Assembly (NCBI GenBank): GCA_015490315.1
Contig: WFYB01000185.1
Location: 1-11,596 of the forward strand
Length of the DNA stretch: 11,596 bases
Origin: Sulfurovum sp.
Lineage (GTDB): Bacteria > Campylobacterota > Campylobacteria > Campylobacterales > Sulfurovaceae
Direction of reading: 5' to 3'
Part shown: one piece after another, positions 5,435 to 11,596 of the stretch
Numbering within the stretch: position 1 is the stretch's first letter
Layout of the letters: the number at the start of each line of letters is the position of its first letter
The notes under the pieces: generated by a model
Seen by the model: the letters and a program-made list of their open reading frames with translations, nothing else
Told to the model about the DNA's origin: nothing
Database searches by the model: none
Program-made: the position numbers and the translations under genes

Positions 5435-5644
5435 ATGGCAAGAAGATGTTCAGTCACAGGCAAGGGTCCATTGACAGGAAATAACGTTTCCCACGCACAC
5501 AACAAAACAAAAAGAAGACAGCTTCCAAACTTGAGAACTGTCAGAGTCACACTTGAAGACGGCACAACCAAAAGAATCAAGGTTGCTGCCTCTACACTCA
5601 GAACGATGAGAAAAAAAGCCGCACAAGCTGCTGCAGCAAACTAA
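5435..5644 (+). CDS. rpmB: 50S ribosomal protein L28
   Basis: L28 is a small basic protein of the large ribosomal subunit. The 69-residue sequence opens with the family signature MARRCSVTGKGPLTGNNVSH, then HNKTKRRQLPNLRTVRV, and ends in a basic and alanine-rich helix (STLRTMRKKAAQAAAAN). It is slightly longer at the C-terminus than the roughly 62-residue Helicobacter protein as I recall it. The ATG at 5435 is chosen because the family begins there. GAAGGA lies about nine bases upstream. A strong TATAAT promoter precedes it, and the potassium channel gene follows after 35 bases. Confidence 0.97.
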   Translation: MARRCSVTGKGPLTGNNVSHAHNKTKRRQLPNLRTVRVTLEDGTTKRIKVAASTLRTMRKKAAQAAAAN

Positions 5645-5653
5645 TCTTTTTAA

Positions 5654-5679
5654 GATGAGAGAGGGTATACTCTCTTATC
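5654..5679 (+). promoter_or_regulatory. Hairpin covering the ribosome site of the channel gene
   Basis: GATGAGAGAG (5654-5663) pairs with CTCTCTTATC (5670-5679) around the loop GGTATA, giving ten pairs including one G-U. The stem ends directly at the channel ATG (5680) and contains the only purine-rich ribosome site (GAGAGAGG). No T run follows, so translational control is more likely than termination. Confidence 0.6.
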
Positions 5680-6810
5680 ATGACAAGCATCCAAAAGTTC
5701 AAGAAGTTTCTCGGTTGGAGAACTGCACCCAAACCCCACATTACACTAAATGACGAATATTACGCGCATTTAGCCCCCTTCAGACTCCCGCTCATACTTA
5801 CTGTCCTGATCATGCTGATCGGTACACTTGGCTATATGACCATAGACGGCTTTCCCCTAATGGATGCCATATACCAGACCGGTATTACATTTACGACTGT
5901 GGGATTTGGCGAGATCCGTCCTATCTCTGATCTGGGACGCATCTTTACCATTACACTGATCATCTTCGGCTTTGTCGTCTTTTCGATCGCCGTGGGGATC
6001 ATCATGGAGGTTGTCAAAAAGGGAGAATTCCAAAAAATCGCCAAGGAGCGCAAAATGCTTTACGAGATCGCCAGACTGAAACACCACTTTGTGGTCTGCT
6101 ATCACAATGAGTTTACCATCCAGGTCACCAAGCAGCTTAGGGAAAACCATATCCCTTTTGTCGTCGTCGATCCGCGCGAAGATCTTGAGGAGATCGCCAA
6201 AAAATACCGCTACCCTTACTATGTCTCCGCCGAGCCCCATACCGAAGAGGGTATCCTCAAGTCTCACCTCTCTTCTGCCAAAGGGGTGATCACACTGGCG
6301 GACAATGTCGCGGATAACATCGCCGTGATCGCTTCGGCAAGACTCTATGAGCAGGAGATCAGGCGCGGCAGGAAGTTTCTCATCATCGCCAATGCCAAGA
6401 GCAACGAGGATGACCAGAAACTCCTCAAACTCGGAGCTGACAAAGTGGTCACCGCAACCAAACTGATGGCACAGCGTATCAATGCGATGGCTGCCCGTCC
6501 TGATATGGAGAACCTGCTGCAGGAGTTTCTCTACAAAAAGGATACCCCTCTGGATATGGAGGAGGCGAAGATACACAAAACCTCATGGATCGTTCTCAAA
6601 GAGATACGACAGGCACGCCTGCGTGACATCGCCAATGTCACCATCATCGGTATCCGGCTCAAAGACGGTAAATTTATCCCCATGCCCAAAGGGGATACGA
6701 TCATCCTTCCCGAATCGAGACTGCTGCTCATCGGTACGGAAGACGGTATCTACAAAGCCAAAAAGATCCTGCGCAAAAAAGAGATGCCTGACGAATTGAA
6801 ATATATCTAA
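5680..6810 (+). CDS. kch: Two-TM potassium channel with RCK/TrkA regulatory region
   Basis: The 376-residue protein has membrane helices near residues 34-54 and 88-109 that flank a pore loop with the selectivity filter TTVGFGE (residues 72-78), so it should be a K+-selective channel of the inner membrane. A cytosolic RCK_N-like Rossmann domain (about 134-262) and a TrkA_C domain (about 295-365, with GDTIILPESRLLLIGTEDG) follow. The expected GxGxxG nucleotide loop at the start of RCK_N is replaced by CYHNEFT (140-146), so classical NAD/ATP binding is doubtful. The gene next to rpmB resembles, as I recall, the Helicobacter pylori rpmB-kchA arrangement. The symbol is generic. Translation may be limited by the hairpin just ahead of the start. 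Confidence 0.93.
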   Translation: MTSIQKFKKFLGWRTAPKPHITLNDEYYAHLAPFRLPLILTVLIMLIGTLGYMTIDGFPLMDAIYQTGITFTTVGFGEIRPISDLGRIFTITLIIFGFVVFSIAVGIIMEVVKKGEFQKIAKERKMLYEIARLKHHFVVCYHNEFTIQVTKQLRENHIPFVVVDPREDLEEIAKKYRYPYYVSAEPHTEEGILKSHLSSAKGVITLADNVADNIAVIASARLYEQEIRRGRKFLIIANAKSNEDDQKLLKLGADKVVTATKLMAQRINAMAARPDMENLLQEFLYKKDTPLDMEEAKIHKTSWIVLKEIRQARLRDIANVTIIGIRLKDGKFIPMPKGDTIILPESRLLLIGTEDGIYKAKKILRKKEMPDELKYI

Positions 6811-6844
6811 AGCACACATAACACACAAACAAAGGAAATATCAT

Positions 6845-8038
6845 ATGAGTTTCACAATCACACCGCTCAAAAACGGTCTTGAAAATGTACAGGGTTTTTT
6901 CTGTGATGCGACCAATGTCGGCATGCGTCCCAATCCCGATCAGGGTGATCTTGCCTTTATCCGCAGTGAGATCCCATGCGATATCGCTTCTGTCTTTACC
7001 AGCAACCGATTTCAGGCGGCTCCTATCAAACACTATCAGCGCTACGGCAAAGATTTTCAGACCAACTTCATACTGATGAATGCCAAAAATGCCAATGCCA
7101 TGACAGGAAAAGCGGGTATCGAAGATATCGACAGGATCCTTGAAGCGCTTGGCGAGCATACCGATGTGCTCAACCCCGTCATGAGCTCTACAGGCGTGAT
7201 CGGCTACCGGCTGCCGGTGGACAAGATCATCTCCGGATTTGAAAAACTGGACTTCTATGCCAAAAACTCGGACAAGACAGCACGTGCCATCATGACCACC
7301 GACAGTTTCAAAAAAGAGCTTGCCTATGAAGTCACTCTCGAAAGTGGAGAGAGCTTTACTGTCGCTGCGATCTGCAAGGGGGCGGGGATGATCAATCCTG
7401 CTATGGCGACTATGCTCTGCTTCATCATCACCGATGCAGACATCCCCAAAGAGGAGATGTATCCGCTGCTTAAAACCGGGGCGGACTACTCCTTCAACCG
7501 TATCTCGGTCGATGGTGATACCTCGACCAACGACACAGTCATGCTGATGACCAACAGACAAAGTGCTGTCTACCGTCAGGATGCTTTCAAAGCCGTGCTG
7601 GACAAGATCATGTTCGAGCTGGCGATGATGATCCTCAAAGACGGTGAGGGTGCCACCAAAGTCGTCGCCTTCAATGTAAAGGGTGCCATCAATGATGAAG
7701 AGGCACAAAAAGCCGCCACAGCCCTCAGCAACTCTCTGCTGGTCAAGACAGCACTCTTTGGAGAAGATCCCAACTGGGGGCGTATCGCCTCAACTATCGG
7801 TGCGAGCGGTATCGAGTGTGACGAAGAGCGACTGACCATCTACTATGATGACCTGCTGATCTACTCCGACCAATACAGAGAGCTTGACAAAGAGCGCGAA
7901 GAGAGAGCCTATGAGATCATGAAGCAAGAACAGTTCACCATCACCTGTGACCTTGGACTTGGAGAGGGGAGTTTCACTGCCTACGGATGTGATCTCAGCT
8001 ATGACTATGTCAAGATCAATGCCGAATACAGGACGTAA
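6845..8038 (+). CDS. argJ: Glutamate N-acetyltransferase / amino-acid acetyltransferase (ArgJ)
   Basis: ArgJ moves the acetyl group from N-acetylornithine to glutamate, recycling acetyl groups in arginine synthesis; some versions also use acetyl-CoA. The 397-residue length is normal. The precursor cuts itself into alpha and beta chains before the Thr in KGAGMINPAMATML, here Thr189, which becomes the catalytic nucleophile. The oxyanion-hole Thr116-Gly117 lies in SSTGVIGYRLP. SVDGDTSTNDT and GEDPNWGRI are further hallmarks. Whether it is mono- or bifunctional cannot be decided here. The start has AAAGGA upstream. The 34-base gap after the channel gene suggests one transcript from rpmB. Confidence 0.96.
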   Translation: MSFTITPLKNGLENVQGFFCDATNVGMRPNPDQGDLAFIRSEIPCDIASVFTSNRFQAAPIKHYQRYGKDFQTNFILMNAKNANAMTGKAGIEDIDRILEALGEHTDVLNPVMSSTGVIGYRLPVDKIISGFEKLDFYAKNSDKTARAIMTTDSFKKELAYEVTLESGESFTVAAICKGAGMINPAMATMLCFIITDADIPKEEMYPLLKTGADYSFNRISVDGDTSTNDTVMLMTNRQSAVYRQDAFKAVLDKIMFELAMMILKDGEGATKVVAFNVKGAINDEEAQKAATALSNSLLVKTALFGEDPNWGRIASTIGASGIECDEERLTIYYDDLLIYSDQYRELDKEREERAYEIMKQEQFTITCDLGLGEGSFTAYGCDLSYDYVKINAEYRT

Positions 8039-8039
8039 T

Positions 8040-8312
8040 TTAAGGGCACATCTAATAACCCCAGACGCCCATAATGGGTTTTGCAGATGTGAGATTTTGC
8101 AAGAGGCTTTCAAGTCCTAGCCAAAGCTAAGATGAAGGAAGCATCTTGTGAAAGATCGCGTCTGCAAAACCCACCCTTCGGGCAATGCCGGTTTCGTCCT
8201 ATGCGGTGTTACACTTTTTCGACTTAGCTACGGCTAGGTCTGTAAAGTGTGCCTTGCCTAGAACAAAACCGGCAATGTTATGAGCATCTGGGAGTATTAG
8301 AGGTGCCCTTAA
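8040..8312. mobile_element. MITE-like structured element with 35-base terminal inverted repeats
   Basis: The left end (8040-8074, starting TTAAGGGCAC) and right end (8278-8312, ending GTGCCCTTAA) are inverted repeats, 30 of 35 positions matching. Between them are two long hairpins. Hairpin 1 pairs 8076-8121 with 8126-8172, with a perfect outer 12-bp GGGTTTTGCAGA stem. Hairpin 2 pairs 8187-8228 with 8233-8273, with an outer GCCGGTTT stem and tip GACTTAGC-TACG-GCTAGGTC. No gene fits inside. TTAA at both ends could be a 4-base target duplication, as produced by IS5-group transposases (YTAR), but could also be part of the repeat. It fills the 317-base gap between argJ and the YdcH gene. A structured RNA is the alternative. 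Confidence 0.75.
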
Positions 8313-8355
8313 CACGAAACGCGTTACAATAAACTATACCAATTAAGGAGTGACT

Positions 8356-8580
8356 ATGTTACACGAATACAGAGATGAGATCAACAAACTCAAGCAGGAG
8401 AATGCACACTTTGCAAAAATCTTTGAAAAGCACAACGAACTCGATCAGAAAGTAGAAGATGCGGAAGCGGGACGTATCCCTATGACTGACGTAGAGCTTG
8501 AGACACTCAAAAAAGAGAAACTGCGCCTCAAAGATGAAGCCTACAAAATGATTCTTGAGTACAAAAAATCTCAGGCATAA
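8356..8580 (+). CDS. YdcH/DUF465 family small coiled-coil protein
   Basis: The 74-residue highly charged protein is almost all alpha-helix, with the family pattern LHEYRDEINKLKQENAHF then KIFEKHNELDQKVEDAE, a short turn (GRIPMTDVELE) and a second helix ending KDEAYKMILEYKK. This is the DUF465 (YdcH, SlyX-like) antiparallel two-helix fold, whose function is not established. ATG at 8356 is preferred over GTG at 8350 because AAGGAG ends at 8350, five bases before the ATG. A possible -10 TACAAT lies at 8325-8330, just outside the MITE-like element. A terminator-like hairpin follows, so it is probably a single-gene unit. Confidence 0.88.
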   Translation: MLHEYRDEINKLKQENAHFAKIFEKHNELDQKVEDAEAGRIPMTDVELETLKKEKLRLKDEAYKMILEYKKSQA

Positions 8581-8586
8581 TCCCCC

Positions 8587-8620
8587 GTATGGACAAGAGT
8601 GTCCATACATTAACTTTTTT
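8587..8620 (+). terminator. Terminator-like hairpin after the YdcH gene
   Basis: GTATGGAC (8587-8594) and GTCCATAC (8601-8608) form a perfect 8-bp stem with a 6-base loop. A run of six T begins six bases later (8615-8620). The spacing is longer than ideal. The same T run also precedes the next promoter. Confidence 0.6.
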
Positions 8621-8624
8621 CCTC

Positions 8625-8630
8625 TATAAT
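8625..8630 (+). promoter_or_regulatory. Promoter (-10) for the periplasmic OB protein gene
   Basis: TATAAT follows a T-rich tract, the Campylobacterota pattern. The start would be near 8637, leaving a leader of about 26 bases with TGAGGAAC as ribosome site ahead of the ATG at 8663. Confidence 0.65.
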
Positions 8631-8662
8631 ATCTTCCAACAATACTACAATGAGGAACAAAG

Positions 8663-9445
8663 ATGAAGCAAATACTTTTCACCACCCTTGCACTGCTGCT
8701 GACACTGAGCTTTGCCAACGCAAGCGGCGACACAGAAAACAAGAGTGACATACACAGCAAACAAGAGAACAAAAAGACAAAGATCCATTACGGAAAGGTT
8801 CTGGAGATCACGCCGGTCATGGGATACAAATATCTCAAGGTAGATGAGAACGGTACCCACCGCTGGGTCGCTATCGCTTCCGCGCCTGTCGAGGTGGGAG
8901 ACACGGTCGGTTACGACACACGCACTGTCATGCAGGATTTCAAAAGCAAGGCACTGGGAAAAACATTTAAAGAGATCATCTTTGCCAACGATGTCTATCT
9001 TCCTCAGAAAGCCTCTGCTCCAGGCAGCCTCAAATCGATGCTCGGACTTGACAAAAAGGATCCTCATGCACATATCGGTACCGGTATCTCTCCAGAGCCC
9101 ACAGAGAATCAAAAACCTGCCAAGCCTTTTGTCAAAAAAGATCTCTACACGGTAGAAGAGGTGCATATGTGGTGTAATGCTCTCAAAGACAAAACCGTCA
9201 AAGTCAAAGGGAAGATCTACAAAGTGTCACGCAATATCATGAAACGCGACTGGGTACACCTCGGAGACGGTACAGGTAACGAAAAGGAGCTCACAGACGA
9301 TCTCGTCTTTACAGCAGTCAACGTACCCTTCAAGGCAGGCGACGAAGTGATCGCTTCAGGCAAGGTCACGGTAGACAAGGATTTCGGCTACGGCTATTTC
9401 TATCCGGTCATCATCGAAGATGCTACTTTCAAAGCTGCCAACTAA
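8663..9445 (+). CDS. Exported protein with two OB-like domains (NrfJ-related N-terminal half)
   Basis: The 260-residue protein has a clear signal peptide (MKQILFTTLALLLTLSFANA, cut likely after residue 20), so it should be periplasmic. Residues 42-112 form a beta-rich domain with the pattern GKVLEITPVMGYKYLKV ... WVAIASAPVEVGDTV ... MQDFKSKALGKTFKEIIFA. I recognise this as like NrfJ proteins found near nitrite reductase in related bacteria. A linker rich in Pro, Lys and Gly (113-158) leads to a second OB-like domain (159-257) with VKVKGKIYKVSRNIMKRDWVHLGDG and GDEVIASGKV, then DFGYGYFYPVIIEDATF. There is one Cys (171) and no CxxCH haem motif. No nrf genes are in view. The role is unknown; binding of a metal, ligand or partner protein is a guess. 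Confidence 0.75.
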   Translation: MKQILFTTLALLLTLSFANASGDTENKSDIHSKQENKKTKIHYGKVLEITPVMGYKYLKVDENGTHRWVAIASAPVEVGDTVGYDTRTVMQDFKSKALGKTFKEIIFANDVYLPQKASAPGSLKSMLGLDKKDPHAHIGTGISPEPTENQKPAKPFVKKDLYTVEEVHMWCNALKDKTVKVKGKIYKVSRNIMKRDWVHLGDGTGNEKELTDDLVFTAVNVPFKAGDEVIASGKVTVDKDFGYGYFYPVIIEDATFKAAN

Positions 9446-9447
9446 AT

Positions 9448-10812
9448 ATGGCAGCATTTCACACACTCTCCTCCCTCCCCTCCGAACTACTCAAAACACT
9501 GGACAGCCTCGGCTTTGAGCAGATGACACGGATACAATCAGAGAGCATCCCTGCTATCATGGAAGGCAAAGATCTCATCGCCCAATCCAAAACCGGATCA
9601 GGCAAGACCCTTGCCTTTGGCATTCCCACAGTCATCAAAACCGATACCGCCAAAAACACCCCGCAGACACTGATCATCACCCCTACCAGAGAGCTCGCTG
9701 AACAGATTGCTACATCACTCAGGCAAGTAGCATCCTACAAGCCAAACCTGAAGATACTCACCCTCTATGGCGGTGTACCTTTGCGTGCACAGGCAGAGTC
9801 TCTCAGCAAGGGTGCGCATATCCTTATCGGCACACCCGGACGGCTGCTTGATCACCTCTCCAAAGAGACCCTTGTGCTTGACACCATAAAGCGTGTGATA
9901 CTCGATGAGGCGGATCGCATGCTTGATATGGGATTTTACGACGATATACTCAAGATTACCCAGTCTCTCCCGCAAAAGAGACAGACCCTGCTCTTCTCGG
10001 CGACCTACTCACCCAAGATAGAAGCACTTGCTGCTACACTGCTGCACGATCCAAAAACGATCAAGGTACAAACCGAGCACGAAGCCCAAAAGATCACAGA
10101 GATATATTATGAGACCGATGAGAAGTTCAGAACCCTCAAAACACTCATAGGTAGCTACCGACCCGACTCCCTGCTGATCTTTGCCAATACCAAAAATGAC
10201 GTCATAGCACTATCAGATAGGCTTCATCAGGAAGGACACAGCGTCATCAACCTGCATGGCGATCTCGACCAGACAGAGCGTCACGAAGCGGTGATCGCCT
10301 TTGCCAATGGTTCAAAAAGGATCATGGTCGCTACCGATGTCGCTTCACGGGGCCTAGATATTCAGGGTATTGATATGGTGATCAACTACGATCTCCCTTT
10401 TGATCAGGAGGTCTACACACACCGCATAGGTCGTACCGGTAGAGCGGATGCTGTCGGTACCGCCCTCTCGCTTACCGGCTCCAAGATCAACCCAAAAACC
10501 GCCTATATCCGCCAGCGTGCGCAGAGGGGCGATCCCAAAGCACTCCGCGTTGACAAGCACTGCACTATGCAATCAGAGTATGACACCCTTTGTCTAAGTG
10601 GTGGGAAAAGAGACAAGCTCCGCAAAGGGGATATCCTCGGCACCCTCTGCAAAGAGATCGGCATAGCAATCGGGGATATAGGCAAGATAGACCTTACCCA
10701 AAACAGAAGCTATATCGCCCTGCACCACCGCGCCGCAGACAAAGTCCTCAAGGCTTTGAAAAACGGAGTAAAAATTAAGAAGCGGAAGGTTAAGGGGTGG
10801 GTACTGGACTAA
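9448..10812 (+). CDS. dbpA: DEAD-box ATP-dependent RNA helicase DbpA
   Basis: DbpA helps assemble the 50S subunit by acting at hairpin 92 of 23S rRNA. The 454-residue protein has the full helicase core: Q motif (LGFEQMTRIQ), Walker A KTGSGKT with Lys53, PTRELAEQ, TPGRLLDH, DEAD at 153-156, SAT at 184-186, RGLDIQGIDMVINYDLP and HRIGRTGRA. The end (about 380-454, KGDILGTLCKEIGIAIGDIG ... SYIALHH) matches the DbpA RNA-binding domain, which separates it from generic RhlE-type helicases. The ATG is two bases after the upstream stop and lacks a clear ribosome site, so translational coupling is likely. The N-terminus aligns with E. coli DbpA as I remember it. The stop overlaps the end of the opposing DedA gene. 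Confidence 0.93.
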   Translation: MAAFHTLSSLPSELLKTLDSLGFEQMTRIQSESIPAIMEGKDLIAQSKTGSGKTLAFGIPTVIKTDTAKNTPQTLIITPTRELAEQIATSLRQVASYKPNLKILTLYGGVPLRAQAESLSKGAHILIGTPGRLLDHLSKETLVLDTIKRVILDEADRMLDMGFYDDILKITQSLPQKRQTLLFSATYSPKIEALAATLLHDPKTIKVQTEHEAQKITEIYYETDEKFRTLKTLIGSYRPDSLLIFANTKNDVIALSDRLHQEGHSVINLHGDLDQTERHEAVIAFANGSKRIMVATDVASRGLDIQGIDMVINYDLPFDQEVYTHRIGRTGRADAVGTALSLTGSKINPKTAYIRQRAQRGDPKALRVDKHCTMQSEYDTLCLSGGKRDKLRKGDILGTLCKEIGIAIGDIGKIDLTQNRSYIALHHRAADKVLKALKNGVKIKKRKVKGWVLD

Positions 10813-11423
10813 TCGTCCAAAATCTCCTTGCGCCGTCTCTTTCGGATGATGTAAAAAAGCGTGATAAGTGCAACACTCAGGAGTGCGATCAGGGTCGCAC
10901 TGCGTAGGTATTTGGAGAGTAGCGCCTCGTTTGAGCCCAGCAGGTATCCCAATGCCACCAGTATGATCACCCAGATACCCGCACCCAGTGCTGTATAGAA
11001 CGATAATTTTGCCACATTCATTTTCGCCAGTCCCGCAGGTAGTGAGATAAGCTGCCTGATGCCCGGGATCAATCTGCCGTTGAAGGTCGAGAGCTCTCCG
11101 TGCTTACGGAAAAAGGCTTCGAGCTTCTCAAGTGTTTGGGGCTTGATAAGCATATATTTGCCGTATCGCAGCAGAAAAGCGCGTCCAAAGTGACGTGCCA
11201 GATAGTAGTTGAAAAGCGCGCCTGTGACTGAGCCGAATATCCCTACGACGATGACCACTATAAGGTTCATCTCGCCCTTATAGGCAAGATAGCCTGCGGG
11301 GATCATGATCACTTCGCTTGGAAAAGGGAAAAAGGTGCTCTCAAGGAACATCAGAAGAAAGATGCCGAAGTAGCCCATATCGCCGACCTTGTCGACGAGA
11401 TAGAGTGCTATATCATGTAGCAT
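10809..11423 (-). CDS. DedA-family inner-membrane protein
   Basis: The 204-residue protein shows the DedA/VTT fold. FLESTFFPFPSEVIMIPAGYLA (27-47) carries the conserved acidic residues Glu28 and Glu37 in a re-entrant segment. GSVTGALFNYYLARHFGR follows. FNGRLIPGIRQLISLPAGLAKM (114-135) holds the conserved Arg117 and Arg123. Hydrophobic spans lie near 15-32, 52-76, 140-163 and 175-193. DedA proteins support membrane homeostasis and are linked to lipid-carrier flipping and proton-motive force; the substrate here is not known. The gene starts nine bases after the accA stop with no obvious ribosome site, suggesting coupling, and converges with dbpA, overlapping by four bases (10809-10812). Confidence 0.93.
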   Translation of the reverse strand: MLHDIALYLVDKVGDMGYFGIFLLMFLESTFFPFPSEVIMIPAGYLAYKGEMNLIVVIVVGIFGSVTGALFNYYLARHFGRAFLLRYGKYMLIKPQTLEKLEAFFRKHGELSTFNGRLIPGIRQLISLPAGLAKMNVAKLSFYTALGAGIWVIILVALGYLLGSNEALLSKYLRSATLIALLSVALITLFYIIRKRRRKEILDD

Positions 11424-11432
11424 AGGGGAGGA

Positions 11433-11596
11433 TTATTCGCTGTATGCGCCCACAGAAGTGAGTTTCTTGTAGCGCTGGTCGAGAAGCTCTTGAGTTGAGA
11501 GCTCCTGAAGGGCTTTGACATTCTCAAGGAAATACTTTTTGATCGCATCTGCTGCGGTCTGCTTATCTCTGTGTGCCCCGATAAGCGGCTCATCAA
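11433..11596 (-). CDS. accA: Acetyl-CoA carboxylase carboxyltransferase subunit alpha, C-terminal end
   Basis: Only the last 53 residues are in the window; the gene continues past the right edge (about 260 further residues expected). The sequence DEPLIGAHRDKQTAADAIKK and then LSTQELLDQRYKKLTSVGAYSE matches the AccA C-terminus, where EPLGGAHR and LRYxRLxxxG are typical. AccA with AccD transfers carboxyl from carboxybiotin to acetyl-CoA, the first step of fatty acid synthesis. A 62-codon open frame on the same strand (11408-11596) is an out-of-phase shadow. The close downstream DedA gene probably shares the transcript. Confidence 0.9.
   Translation of the reverse strand, partial: DEPLIGAHRDKQTAADAIKKYFLENVKALQELSTQELLDQRYKKLTSVGAYSE

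Noticed and set aside
5857..6576. 239-codon open frame antisense to the potassium channel gene
   Set aside because: It is a shadow of the channel gene with low-complexity Asp/His/Leu composition and no recognisable domain.
6728..7708. 326-codon open frame antisense to argJ
   Set aside because: It lies opposite the well-recognised argJ frame, has a His/Asp/Arg-rich composition typical of reverse-complement shadows, and shows no family motif.

Overview
The window looks like chromosome of a Campylobacterota (epsilonproteobacterial) species, most likely a Sulfurovum/Sulfurimonas-type marine or vent relative. The evidence is protein character (a short L28 beginning MARRCSVTGKGP, a Campylobacterota-style DnaQ-family exonuclease with a helical N-terminal extension), promoters with a clear TATAAT box behind T-rich tracts and no good -35 box, and gene neighbourhoods I recall from Helicobacter and Campylobacter (rpmB beside a potassium channel gene; rpe beside a dnaQ-like gene). 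The genus is inference.

Layout: (1) 1-2846, plus strand: the 3' two thirds of ppk (polyphosphate kinase 1), a gamma-class carbonic anhydrase-like protein overlapping its stop codon, then, after a 200-base AT-rich gap holding a long palindrome, an EI24/CysZ-type membrane protein ending in a rho-independent terminator. (2) 2853-5337, minus strand: rpe, trpF and a dnaQ-family exonuclease, transcribed towards the EI24 gene from a promoter near 5330. (3) 5377-8038, plus strand: rpmB, a two-TM potassium channel with a cytosolic RCK/TrkA region, and argJ. (4) 8040-8312: a 273-base MITE-like element with 35-base terminal inverted repeats and two long internal hairpins. (5) 8356-10812, plus strand: a small YdcH/DUF465 protein, a periplasmic protein with two OB-like domains, and the DEAD-box RNA helicase dbpA. 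(6) 10809-11596, minus strand: the 3' end of accA and a DedA-family membrane protein, tail-to-tail with dbpA.

The genes are mostly housekeeping: polyphosphate, carbon dioxide/bicarbonate, pentose phosphate, tryptophan, arginine and fatty acid metabolism, ribosome parts and assembly, and ion transport. The unusual content is between the genes. Three copies of one leader-like repeat (here called A, B and C) lie immediately upstream of trpF and rpe. Each ends in a small hairpin and a strong AGGAG Shine-Dalgarno. Copies A and B are bounded by direct repeats that contain the start-codon region of the downstream gene, and both carry a short reading frame that ends across that start codon. Separately, three arrays of degenerate 7-base repeats form the 3' ends of three genes, supply their last amino acids, and are each followed by a stem-loop. 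Together with the MITE-like element, these suggest a genome with several families of small structured repeats that sit at gene starts and gene ends.
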